Source: Dryocola sp051297175
GTDB lineage: Bacteria > Pseudomonadota > Gammaproteobacteria > Enterobacterales > Enterobacteriaceae
Length of the DNA stretch: 64,000 bases
Direction: 5' to 3'
Assembly: GCF_051297175.1 (NCBI RefSeq)
Contig: NZ_JBINNY010000001.1
Span: 1,054,001 to 1,118,000, forward strand
Below the pieces are notes generated by a model that saw only the letters and a program-made list of their open reading frames with translations, had not been told where the DNA came from and did not search any database. This document shows positions 8,064-16,227 of the stretch, in pieces (within the stretch, counting starts at the first letter, position 1; each line of letters opens with the position of its first letter). Position numbers and translations under genes: made by a program.

Positions 8064-8878
8064 TCTCTGTCCGTTACCTGCGCTTCATAGTGAACAAAAC
8101 CCCAATAGCCGATAAGCGCGGTGACAAGGCTTAATCCAGCACTGATTATCAGCGTGCCAATAGCCGGTGCGGGGCCGCCTAACAGGGCAAAACGAAAAAG
8201 ACCGACCAGGCCGTACAGGGGATTTAATTCCACAAGCGCGAGCCAGCGCGAGGGAAGTAAACCTGGCGTCCAGACCACGGGGGTAAGATAAAAAAGCCCC
8301 TGAATAATCAGAGGAATGATGTGGCGAAAATCGCGGAAGCGTAATCTTGCCAACGCAATCAAACAGCCCAGACCCCAGCCAAGAATCGCCACCTGCGCGC
8401 CGCAAAGCAGCAGGAGCAGAAGGTGTTCAAGCGGAAAATGGATACCGAAAATGGGCAGCAGAAGACACAGCCACAGCAGCGCCAGCAAAAAATCAATCAT
8501 GCTCGTGCCCAGCCCCGCGAGCGTCAGGCCAACACGAGGAAAATAGATTTTCTTCACCAGATGCAGGTTATTCATAAGTGCCTCACTCACGGCATTGACG
8601 GTGTTGGCAAACAGCATCCATAACACCAGCCCGCTAAGCAGAACCCAGGCATAGGGGGCCTGATATTCGGGCGGGTCAAAACGAACGATGACGCCAAACA
8701 CGCCGTAATACATCATCAGCTGTAGCAGCGGGTTTAGCAGCGCCCACAGCCAGCCCAGCCAGGTCTGGCGGTAGCGCACGGTTAAATCACGCAGGATGAG
8801 CTGGCCTACCAGGTGGCGTGACTGCCAGAGTTCAGCCAGTGAACTGGTGCTCCCGGGCTGTGAGATAAAACCTTTCAT
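8060..8878 (-). CDS. Polysaccharide ABC exporter, permease (Wzm/KpsM-like)
   Basis: Inner-membrane protein of 272 aa of the ABC-2 type. It begins with a cytoplasmic amphipathic stretch (ELWQSRHLVGQLILRDLTVR) and the YRQTWLGWLWALLNPLLQLM motif of Wzm/TagG proteins, then about six hydrophobic segments. With the ATPase it would move a lipid-linked glycan from the cytoplasmic to the periplasmic face of the inner membrane. It precedes the ATPase gene with a 4-nt overlap and follows the WavE gene by 10 nt. Confidence 0.92.
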   Translation of the reverse strand: MKGFISQPGSTSSLAELWQSRHLVGQLILRDLTVRYRQTWLGWLWALLNPLLQLMMYYGVFGVIVRFDPPEYQAPYAWVLLSGLVLWMLFANTVNAVSEALMNNLHLVKKIYFPRVGLTLAGLGTSMIDFLLALLWLCLLLPIFGIHFPLEHLLLLLLCGAQVAILGWGLGCLIALARLRFRDFRHIIPLIIQGLFYLTPVVWTPGLLPSRWLALVELNPLYGLVGLFRFALLGGPAPAIGTLIISAGLSLVTALIGYWGFVHYEAQVTDRE

Positions 8879-8888
8879 ACCCGTTCTC

Positions 8889-9905
8889 CTATTTACGATG
8901 TGAAAAGAGTGCGAGCAGGACTTTGCGCACGCTCGGAATGCGAACCAGCGTCGTTCGTAAACGATAGCCGGTGCGCCATATCAGGGTGCCAAGGCTATCC
9001 AGCACGACGATAAGCGTCAGCGCCGTCTTTTGTCCGTTCAGGCGGTGGTACAGCCGTACCCAGCGCCTTAGGGTATAAACGCTGAACAGCCCGCGCAGGG
9101 GATAGCTTCGCCAGTACTTTGGCCAGCGCAGGCCAACCTGGCCCGGGGAGTAAGGAATAAAATTGGCCAGATAGTAGCGTTCTGAGCTGTCGCGCAGCGC
9201 GGCACCGTGGGCGATATTGCCTTCAAAAACCCGCCTGCCCGTCGCTCTGGCGATGGCGTGAACCCAGTAATACTGCTCGGCAACATAGCGCCAGGCACTC
9301 CAGATGCCCGATGTTGTAGAGGGTAAGAACAGGTCGTCGTGGCTGGCCTGCGGGGCGGCGAAAAAGGCCCGCACGTCTACCGTTTTCCCCGCCAGCAGGA
9401 TATCGCCGGGGTGGAACAGAATGGGGATGCTCCCCCGGGCATCGCGGGCGTAGAGGTTCAGGTTGATAACCCTGGACTGGAAAACGGCGTAGCGTTCATC
9501 GCGTTCCAGACCGTCCAGCGACGTCACGCGGTTGACCAGCAGCGCGGCAAGGCGACGGGAGTAGAGGTAGCAATCGACGCGCATTTTAATCGCCAGCGGG
9601 CGCGTGGCGACGGCAAGCCCCGCCTGGCTGGAGAGCAGCTGACGGTTGACGTTGGTGACGTATTTCCCGCCCCGGTCATAGCCGATAAGCGGACCGGGAT
9701 CGTCGCTGAGTATCAGCACAATGCCGTGCCCGGCAAGCCTTGCGTGCAGCTGCGCGTCACGGTCCGGATTTACCTTCCAGCTTGAGACAATCAGCTCGGC
9801 GGCAGGAAAGGTTTTGCGCGTGCGCAGAATATATTTCCAGACAGCAGGCGATAGCTCACCGGCCTCGCCAATCGGCCCCTGCATCACGATACTTAAATTC
9901 TGCAT
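8889..9905 (-). CDS. WavE-family lipopolysaccharide synthesis protein
   Basis: Protein of 338 aa. The N-terminus LSIVMQGPIGEAGELSPAVW, the ELIVSSWK segment and NVNRQLLSSQAGL followed by AIKMRVDCYL match the WavE family, first named in the Vibrio cholerae LPS core locus. The fold suggests a GT-A-like nucleotide-sugar enzyme, with RVDCYLYSRR as a possible donor/metal-binding acidic motif. A probable glycosyltransferase acting in the cytoplasm before export. Its ATG shares one base with the stop codon of the 645-aa gene upstream. Donor and acceptor are unknown. Confidence 0.8.
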   Translation of the reverse strand: MQNLSIVMQGPIGEAGELSPAVWKYILRTRKTFPAAELIVSSWKVNPDRDAQLHARLAGHGIVLILSDDPGPLIGYDRGGKYVTNVNRQLLSSQAGLAVATRPLAIKMRVDCYLYSRRLAALLVNRVTSLDGLERDERYAVFQSRVINLNLYARDARGSIPILFHPGDILLAGKTVDVRAFFAAPQASHDDLFLPSTTSGIWSAWRYVAEQYYWVHAIARATGRRVFEGNIAHGAALRDSSERYYLANFIPYSPGQVGLRWPKYWRSYPLRGLFSVYTLRRWVRLYHRLNGQKTALTLIVVLDSLGTLIWRTGYRLRTTLVRIPSVRKVLLALFSHRK

Positions 9906-11842
9906 TATTTCGCCCTGCTCATCAGGCGCAACAGCATGTTAAGACAGGCGACCAGCCACCTGTGACCGTGTACCACGCCTGATACCAGTCCGAGCGTGAC
10001 CAGGCGGAAAAGCGGTGGGTTGCCGTGCGTCACGAAAGACAGCCTGTCATCCGCCGTGCGCTGGCAGCCCAATCGCTCCTCTTCCGTCACCGCTAATCGG
10101 ACAGACCGTTGAGAATGTTCTGCCGGTAACAAATCGCGGGGCGCGGCATTACTGGAGCAAATCAGACGCCACAGCCCGTAAAGCGAGAGCCGGATGGCCG
10201 TATGATCGCTGCCGTATTTAAGCCAGACCGCGCTAATCAAACTGCCGAACGCCCGGCGCAATGAGCCTGCGCTAACGGGGCTTCCGTCATCGGGCAAAAA
10301 TGGCGAGCTGAACGGATTGTTATAGAGCTGGCGGACGAGCGACGCGTGGCGCAGCCAGCCGATTTTTTTGCGTGCATTGCTGACGCTGCTGACCAGCACA
10401 GACTGTAGAAAGCGCTCTTCTGCCGGGTTGGCCGCTTCGCAGAGCACCAGACGATGCCAGTCGTGAACCAGATTTTGGGTATCCCCTTTCGCGGCCCATA
10501 GCAGACGGGCAATCAACACATATCGCCTTATTCCCGTTAGGGAAACTGCCTCCGTCACCAGGTCATCATTGCCGATATAGCGCTGGGCAAACTCGGATAA
10601 ACGCAACCGTGCGGCTGCCTGCGTGATGCCAATATGCGGGCGACGCGGAAATCCCCATAGCTCCTGGGGCGCGCGTTGTACGCCCACACGTCCATTTGGC
10701 TTTACGCCGAAGGAAGAACCGAATGAAGTTATTGTGCTGCGATGCGCGAGCGTGTTGGTCAGGCTATAAGGGTTAATCCGTGAGGGTATACCGGCCAGCG
10801 CGGCGGCAAAGCCTTGCTCAAGATCCTCATATTCCTGCCAGTACAAAGCTTCATTTTGCGGCAGGTGTTGCCAGACGGATCTTTTGCATAAATACAGGCT
10901 GCCGGTCAGATAATCTCTTCCGAAATCGGTACGCTCAGGATGGCGAACGGCCAGCGGCATCACGCTAAACAGCGGCAGCTCTTCGCTCGCGAGGCGACGC
11001 GTTGCCAAAAAATCCATCCCGGTTTCCGCCAGAGCAACGCCCGCATCGGAATAGCGGCGCGGCACGGCCTGCCAGGTATCGGCAAACCAGAACGACTGAA
11101 AGCCGGTAAACGGATAGTCGTCGCCAAACTTCTCTACCGCCTCATAAAAGTTGAGCGGCAGCAGAACTCGGTCATGCAAAATGCACAGGTTTGGGTAACT
11201 GGCCGCTGCCGCCAGCACATTCTTTTTGCGGGTGATATGAACCGGCGGCGCGGGGATATCTTCCCCGACGATGTGCACCTGTGACCAGTAAAGAAAGTCT
11301 TCGCGCGGGCGGCCGCAAAGGATAATCTCAAAGCGCGGAACCTTCAGGGCGAGAATTCTTGCCACGCAGTCATTGAGCAGCGCAGGGTCGCCATTGCCTG
11401 TTGGAATGCAGAAACTCCATGCATCCAGACCACGATCCGCCTCTGCCGGAAGGGCTCTGATTTTGCTAAAAGTACGTACCCCGGAAGAAGCCGGTGCGAT
11501 TTCGCAGAACGCGTCGCGGTAATAAGAGCGTGACAAAATCTGCGCTGCTTCATCTGATGCCTGCAAGTACAGGGTTTTACCAGTGTGTAGCCGGTGGGCG
11601 ATATCCCAGAGAAGCTGCGGCCCGAGCGGGGAGCTGTCGAAGTGCGAGAGCACCACGTCGCCTGCGGGGGCGGCATCCAGCCTGTCCAGCGCGGACATCC
11701 GGCGTGCCGGTACTTTGCTGCGGGCAAAGGTGATAGCCGTTGTGTTATCCGCATCGGCAACGTTCAGGCTGCCAGGGTCGAATGCGGCACGGCAGACCGG
11801 ATATTTCAGCGCGCGCTGATGGGCGAGGGCGACGATCTTCAT
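9905..11842 (-). CDS. Large glycosyltransferase-like protein of unknown specificity
   Basis: Protein of 645 aa that I cannot assign to a named family. Residues about 1-130 (VVLSHFDSSPLGPQLLWDIA then HTGKTLYLQAS) are faintly like the end of a SAM-methyltransferase fold. Residues about 140-330 look like a GT-A glycosyltransferase: WSFCIPTGNGDPALLNDCVA, then NLCILHDRVLLP where the acidic pair normally sits, then a YLTGSLYLCKRSVW and WQEYEDLEQG segment resembling the acceptor side of GT2 enzymes. The last 300 residues are mostly helical without recognisable motifs. No signal peptide or clear membrane segment. It overlaps the nucleotidyltransferase gene by 4 nt. The best guess is a bifunctional or processive glycan synthase. 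Confidence 0.6.
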   Translation of the reverse strand: MKIVALAHQRALKYPVCRAAFDPGSLNVADADNTTAITFARSKVPARRMSALDRLDAAPAGDVVLSHFDSSPLGPQLLWDIAHRLHTGKTLYLQASDEAAQILSRSYYRDAFCEIAPASSGVRTFSKIRALPAEADRGLDAWSFCIPTGNGDPALLNDCVARILALKVPRFEIILCGRPREDFLYWSQVHIVGEDIPAPPVHITRKKNVLAAAASYPNLCILHDRVLLPLNFYEAVEKFGDDYPFTGFQSFWFADTWQAVPRRYSDAGVALAETGMDFLATRRLASEELPLFSVMPLAVRHPERTDFGRDYLTGSLYLCKRSVWQHLPQNEALYWQEYEDLEQGFAAALAGIPSRINPYSLTNTLAHRSTITSFGSSFGVKPNGRVGVQRAPQELWGFPRRPHIGITQAAARLRLSEFAQRYIGNDDLVTEAVSLTGIRRYVLIARLLWAAKGDTQNLVHDWHRLVLCEAANPAEERFLQSVLVSSVSNARKKIGWLRHASLVRQLYNNPFSSPFLPDDGSPVSAGSLRRAFGSLISAVWLKYGSDHTAIRLSLYGLWRLICSSNAAPRDLLPAEHSQRSVRLAVTEEERLGCQRTADDRLSFVTHGNPPLFRLVTLGLVSGVVHGHRWLVACLNMLLRLMSRAK

Positions 11843-12600
11843 GCGGCGCTACGTCCGCTGTTCAGCGCTTTTCCCAGCACGTCGCTATTTATAAAGGCAG
11901 CGAGATCCGCAGGCGTGCCCAGGCCGTACATACCGGTGCCGATTTGGCAGGTATCGATGCGCGTGAACCCTTCGTTATAGAGGTGGGTATAAACCGGCGC
12001 GACGTAAAACTCACCCATGCTGCGCTCATCGCGTTCAATCATCTCTTTTGCGAGGCGGCAAAAATCGTCACCACGGCGGAAGTTGTAGATCCCGACGGTG
12101 GCTTCGCTGGACACCACCTCTTTTTCCACCACTTTGCACACCCGGTTTTGCTCATCGCGCAGGACGTAAGACCATTTTGATTCCGACGAGCTAAAGGTCA
12201 TGATCATGCCGTCCAGGCCGCGGCGATCCATCGTTTCCAGGTAGTCATCAATATCCGCGTCTACCCACTGGTCCGAATTGGCGATCATCAGCGGCTGGTC
12301 GTTGTCGATAAACCGCGAGGCTGCCAGAACGGAACAGGCGGCCCCTTGGGTTACGCCGGACAGGCCGACGACCTCACACCCCGGCGCCAGCATCTGTAAA
12401 CGGCGGTAAAAGTCATAGCGTTCGAGGTGCGCCTGCTGGCAGATAAAAATGAATTTGTGCGGGCGGCTCGGGCGCAGGTTGCGAATAACCAGCTCCACCA
12501 TCGGCAGGCCTTCTACCGGAATAAACGGCTTAGGATCGGTAAAACCCGCCTGCGCAAAGCGGCTCCCCAGGCCCGCCATAGGGATAACGATGTTAAGCAT
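11839..12600 (-). CDS. Nucleotidyltransferase of the sugar-phosphate type
   Basis: Protein of 253 aa. The N-terminus has the nucleotide-binding signature IVIPMAGLGSRFAQAGF followed by PKPFIPVEGLPMVELVI, as in RmlA/GlmU-like enzymes. MIANSDQWVD carries the metal-binding Asp, and VVEKEV matches the EK motif. It would make an NDP-activated precursor for the glycan. The start at 12600 gives exactly this motif at residue 4 and places the ATG on the last base of the cupin stop codon; an in-frame start at 12690 would add 30 unrelated residues that overlap the cupin gene. Base and sugar cannot be read from the sequence. Confidence 0.85.
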   Translation of the reverse strand: MLNIVIPMAGLGSRFAQAGFTDPKPFIPVEGLPMVELVIRNLRPSRPHKFIFICQQAHLERYDFYRRLQMLAPGCEVVGLSGVTQGAACSVLAASRFIDNDQPLMIANSDQWVDADIDDYLETMDRRGLDGMIMTFSSSESKWSYVLRDEQNRVCKVVEKEVVSSEATVGIYNFRRGDDFCRLAKEMIERDERSMGEFYVAPVYTHLYNEGFTRIDTCQIGTGMYGLGTPADLAAFINSDVLGKALNSGRSAA

Positions 12601-12974
12601 CAGATTGCCTCGTCCATATACTTGTCGTTCAGGGCGCCGGGGTGTTTCACCACCACGGTGACGCAGTCTTCGAGCGCTTCGAATGAACATGAAACGCCTG
12701 GCTCAAGCGTTAAAATATCGCCCGCCGTCAACAGTTCGCCCGCCATCAGCGCCTTACCGGACAGTAACAGGGTGACTTCTGTTGCCACTTTGTGATGGTG
12801 CGGCGCACCTCGATAACCGGCGGCAAAATGCTGCACCGCGACTTCAACATCCTTTGTGGTGTAGGCAGCGGGCTGGAACGAACCAACGAACCAGCCTCCT
12901 TTCATCCCGTCGAGCCTGTCTTTTTTTACGCCCGCCAATAGCGGCAGCTGGAGAGTGTTACTCACGTATTTCAC
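12600..12974 (-). CDS. Small cupin-domain protein
   Basis: Protein of 124 aa with a single cupin barrel. HFAAGYRGAPHHHK supplies the His cluster of cupin motif 1, TEVTLLLSGKALMAGELLTAG and GDILTLEPG the connecting strands. Soluble and cytoplasmic. In glycan loci such proteins are isomerases/epimerases of sugar nucleotides or ligand-binding regulators; neither can be proven here. The start overlaps the ligase gene by 17 nt and the stop touches the nucleotidyltransferase start. Confidence 0.75.
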   Translation of the reverse strand: MKYVSNTLQLPLLAGVKKDRLDGMKGGWFVGSFQPAAYTTKDVEVAVQHFAAGYRGAPHHHKVATEVTLLLSGKALMAGELLTAGDILTLEPGVSCSFEALEDCVTVVVKHPGALNDKYMDEAI

Positions 12975-14727
12975 CTGATTGTTCAGAATTTAATGATTCA
13001 CAAGAAAATCGCGGATCCATCCGAAAACTCAGGCAACCTCTCTGTCGCCAGTATTTAACCTGCGCGGTATCGTTTTTGTAGGCGGCAATTTTCATCATCG
13101 ACGCGGTTAAATTGTCGTCGTTATGATTGATGAGCCAGCGCCGCGCCTGCTGCTGGAATAGCGATAGCCAGTCCGCGTTGCGCGTCAGGTTAAACTGCAT
13201 CAAATCGCTTACCGCCCAGTCGAACTGCAGCCGCTCCGGCTGTGCAAAAGGATTAAGGACTTTCGTGAGCGGGGTCTGGTCCATCAGGCTGAAGCTCTCG
13301 GCTTCACGCAGGCGTGCTGATGACTGCAGCCCGGTGGCCATAAAGCCGAACGCCAGCAGGCAAACGATGACCGTGGCGCTGTAAAACAGGCGGCGGCCAG
13401 TTTGCTTATTTGAACGACCGGCCTTGCGCAGGCTGGCGGGCAGGGCCAGCCACAGCAGCACAATCAGCGTGACGGCATGAATGGCCGAAAAATACAGCGG
13501 AAACTCGGACATCACGTGTGCCATCAGCGGCACGGCCAGCGCGCCGCGGGCGATGACGTCCGAACGCCTGTGGGCCGTTAATAAGGAACGGAAAGGCTGC
13601 GCCCAAACGCCGAGCCAAATCAGCAGGCCCGCCAGGGCCGCAACGCCACCTTCCGCCCACGCATACAGCAGCTCGTTGTGAGGGTGAATTGCCGTGACCG
13701 TAAACGGGTTATCCATTCCCATGTCTGCCAGCGTTTGCGGGAACGCCGTCTCAAAGGTTTCCAGACCAGAGCCCAGCAGCGGCGAGGTTTCTATCATGTC
13801 CCATGCGCCTTTCAGCAGGGTCAGGCGCTCGCCGTTGGACCGCCGTTTGTTCCAGTCCAGGCGCGCGTCGGTTTCGGCCGGCCGCGCATCCGCCGTTTGC
13901 GTAGTAGAGGGCAGGGCAGCCAGTGAGTCAGGACGCAGCTCCAGCCCTATCTGACCAATGGCGATACCCGCCGCCAGCGCCAGCAGGATAAATTTGCGAT
14001 CGTTCTTCCAGGCGCTGCCAAATATCAGCAGCACGCCCAGGCCGACGGCCGCGCCCAGATAAATCGCGCGCGCCTGGGTAACGGTTAACCCGGCGGCGAG
14101 GATAATAGTGGCGAACATCAAAAGCGCATGAGCGCGCCCGTGAATCGTCATGCTGAGCCAGACGGCGCACAGCAGCGCGGTGGCGATAAACGAAGCCAGC
14201 AAGTTGACCTGGTTTAAGGTGCCAAGCGGCCGCCCTTCAGCGGCGATAAAATCATAATTAAGCCAGGCGGCAGCAAGGTTTGGGGCCAGAATCTGGCCGA
14301 ACGCCAGCAGCGTCTGCACGATACCCGCGAGGATAATCACGGTGTAAATCGCACGGCGCATTCCGCCGCGCGCCGGGAACTGCAGCAGCAACAGGAACAA
14401 ACCCGCCAGCGCCCAAATACCGGCAAGTCGGTAGGTGGCAAGGGCGGTAAAATCAGGCGCTGTCCATGCCAGCGGCAGGCTCATTAATAGCGCTCCGGCA
14501 ACCACCCAGCGGCTAACCGATACGCCATGAAAAGGGCGGTGCCAGGTGGCAAACACCAGGCCCAGGCAAAGAACGGAACACCACATCCACGTCAGTAGAT
14601 TACGGGTGAGGTTGAGCCCCGTTCCGGGCAGGGTTGGCCACGGCCAGGATATGAGTGCCATACCCAGAATTGCCAGCGATAAAACGAGCGTAATTCGGAC
14701 ACGGTTTTCAATACGTGGTTTAGTCAT
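12958..14727 (-). CDS. PglL-like O-oligosaccharyltransferase / O-antigen ligase family membrane protein
   Basis: Inner-membrane protein of 589 aa with about 11-12 hydrophobic segments, a large periplasmic loop (about 265-350) and a soluble C-terminal part. The loop ends in HPHNELLYAWAEGG (His348, His350), the motif of PglL/PilO oligosaccharyltransferases whose His is essential in Neisseria PglL. GRPLGTLNQVNLLASF (166-180) matches the PglL GxxNQxNxxA segment. Such enzymes move a whole lipid-linked glycan to Ser/Thr of a periplasmic protein; the related WaaL moves it to lipid A core and Wzy polymerises it. The HPHNE motif and C-terminal extension favour the PglL type, but the acceptor must be found by experiment. 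It overlaps the upstream 86-aa gene by 4 nt. Confidence 0.8.
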   Translation of the reverse strand: MTKPRIENRVRITLVLSLAILGMALISWPWPTLPGTGLNLTRNLLTWMWCSVLCLGLVFATWHRPFHGVSVSRWVVAGALLMSLPLAWTAPDFTALATYRLAGIWALAGLFLLLLQFPARGGMRRAIYTVIILAGIVQTLLAFGQILAPNLAAAWLNYDFIAAEGRPLGTLNQVNLLASFIATALLCAVWLSMTIHGRAHALLMFATIILAAGLTVTQARAIYLGAAVGLGVLLIFGSAWKNDRKFILLALAAGIAIGQIGLELRPDSLAALPSTTQTADARPAETDARLDWNKRRSNGERLTLLKGAWDMIETSPLLGSGLETFETAFPQTLADMGMDNPFTVTAIHPHNELLYAWAEGGVAALAGLLIWLGVWAQPFRSLLTAHRRSDVIARGALAVPLMAHVMSEFPLYFSAIHAVTLIVLLWLALPASLRKAGRSNKQTGRRLFYSATVIVCLLAFGFMATGLQSSARLREAESFSLMDQTPLTKVLNPFAQPERLQFDWAVSDLMQFNLTRNADWLSLFQQQARRWLINHNDDNLTASMMKIAAYKNDTAQVKYWRQRGCLSFRMDPRFSCESLNSEQSGEIRE

Positions 14728-14984
14728 GGCGTGTTTCCCACCGGGGGAATATCAAGATGTCCACATTCGGCGACGTCATGCAAATAAGTTGCGACGTCAT
14801 TGAGAAGCTCCGCCGCATCGGGAGCAACCTCGCTTAATAATTCAGCCTGGGCACGGGCGCGCGCTTCTAATTGCACCATGCCTCCGGCGTAATTAATGAC
14901 GGCATTTTCCAGTAATGACAGGCGATAGAACTCATCCGCGACATCAAGGGATATCGCAGAGCTATGTTTATTGATTAAAAACAT
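14724..14984 (-). CDS. Small acidic protein of unknown function upstream of the PglL-like gene
   Basis: Protein of 86 aa, mostly helical (LDVADEFYRLSLLENAVINY and QAELLSEVAPDAAELLNDVA). No signal peptide, membrane segment, metal motif or known domain that I recognise. It is likely a real gene because its stop overlaps the ligase start (ATGA at 14724-14727) and it sits 48 nt after the last fimbrial gene, bridging the fimbrial and glycan modules. It might be a cytoplasmic partner of the glycan machinery. Confidence 0.6.
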   Translation of the reverse strand: MFLINKHSSAISLDVADEFYRLSLLENAVINYAGGMVQLEARARAQAELLSEVAPDAAELLNDVATYLHDVAECGHLDIPPVGNTP

Positions 14985-15032
14985 TCTTATTACCTTATTA
15001 CTTTGGTCCCTTTTAAAAACGACACTAAGATA

Positions 15033-15578
15033 TCAAGGGTAAATTAGCTCAATGGTTGCAGTGGCGGTAAATGGCCCCATAGTTATCGTTTTGTTTTTAA
15101 CCGCATCCGGTTCGCCTGCAATATAGCCGCGAAAATTCAATAGCGTATGCCCGTCAGAAAGATCGTAAATTGGCGTTTCCACATTTAAGGGAAGCTGGAG
15201 GGTGCCATCAGCATTTTCAACGCCAATGGCGATTCCATGGGTATCGCCATCATCTGGCGCGAGCAGGCCTGTGACAACGCTTTCCGTACCTAAGAATTTG
15301 AGCATGACGGTTTTGCTGATGCTTAGATCACAGTCAATTAACGAAACCTGAAATTCTTCTCCCGGCGTACGGCTATTGGCATAAAAATATTTGCTGACCA
15401 CGTTGCCGAAATCTAATTTTATACCGGCCGATGCCGGATCCAGCGTGCAGGGCTCCGTTACAAGGTTACCGGTGATATTAACGTTGTTATATCCCGACCA
15501 CGCCGGAGCGATAACCATAAACATCAGGATAAAAGGCAGGGTAAATAACAGCCATGCTAGTTTATTAATAGCGTTCAC
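15033..15578 (-). CDS. Fimbrial minor subunit (last pilin of the operon)
   Basis: Protein of 181 aa with a signal peptide ending near APAWS. The pilin domain begins NVNITGNLVTEPCTLDPASA and has two Cys (CTLD, LIDCDLS) for the usual disulfide; the donor-strand end is TATATIELIYP. It would be secreted to the periplasm and held by the chaperone. Gap of 15 nt to the preceding pilin gene. Its place at the end of the operon suggests an adaptor or tip-proximal subunit, but no receptor domain is present. Confidence 0.88.
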   Translation of the reverse strand: MNAINKLAWLLFTLPFILMFMVIAPAWSGYNNVNITGNLVTEPCTLDPASAGIKLDFGNVVSKYFYANSRTPGEEFQVSLIDCDLSISKTVMLKFLGTESVVTGLLAPDDGDTHGIAIGVENADGTLQLPLNVETPIYDLSDGHTLLNFRGYIAGEPDAVKNKTITMGPFTATATIELIYP

Positions 15579-15593
15579 GCGGAGGGCTCCTGT

Positions 15594-16199
15594 TTAATCG
15601 TAGCTCAGGCTAAAGTTAATTACGGCATGGTAGTTACCTGGCGTTAGCGGTGCAGCGGTACGTTCTGGAATAATGTAATAGGCCAGCTCGTCGCGGCCTT
15701 CATTAAGAAACTGCGGCGTATCCTCGCGTTCCAGATAAACGTAATCATGCTGGCTGTTCAGGATCCTAAGCCCCATGCCGGTAATGCCGTTCACCCTGAC
15801 AAGATCGGGGTTATCGCTATCGGCAACGGAGGTGAACTTCACCGCCACTACGGGCTGATGAGGAGAGGTCGCAAAGTGGTTCGTTTCAGGATCGAAGACG
15901 CTGCCCTGGATACGAATACAGTGATTCAGCCTTATGGTCACCGCCACGGGCACTCCCTGATCGCCCGGCTTGAGTAATTTGGCCGAGGTCGTGGTACCTA
16001 AATCGATCTCCTGATAAATGGAATGGACGTCCAGGTCACAGGCGCCCTCTACCAGCGCGCCGCGTACGTAAATGACGCCATTCTCACCGTCTACGTTCCA
16101 GTTGTCGGGAACTTTGGCTTTTACAGATAGTGAGGTGAGTAATGCCAGCGCCATTAACAGCGCGTGGCGGACAACACCTTTTTTATCCGGGTTACTCAT
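15594..16199 (-). CDS. Fimbrial minor subunit
   Basis: Protein of 201 aa. A signal peptide (MALALLTSLSVKA) is followed by the pilin domain: GVIYVRGALVEGACDLDVHS, IRLNHCIRIQGSVF and the C-terminal NYHAVINFSLSYD. The Cys pair is present. It is encoded 28 nt after the chaperone gene. The extra acidic loop around residues 105-125 is unlike the major subunit, as expected for an adaptor pilin. Confidence 0.88.
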   Translation of the reverse strand: MSNPDKKGVVRHALLMALALLTSLSVKAKVPDNWNVDGENGVIYVRGALVEGACDLDVHSIYQEIDLGTTTSAKLLKPGDQGVPVAVTIRLNHCIRIQGSVFDPETNHFATSPHQPVVAVKFTSVADSDNPDLVRVNGITGMGLRILNSQHDYVYLEREDTPQFLNEGRDELAYYIIPERTAAPLTPGNYHAVINFSLSYD

Positions 16200-16227
16200 A
16201 ATTTTTTCTCACTATGCTTTTGAACCG

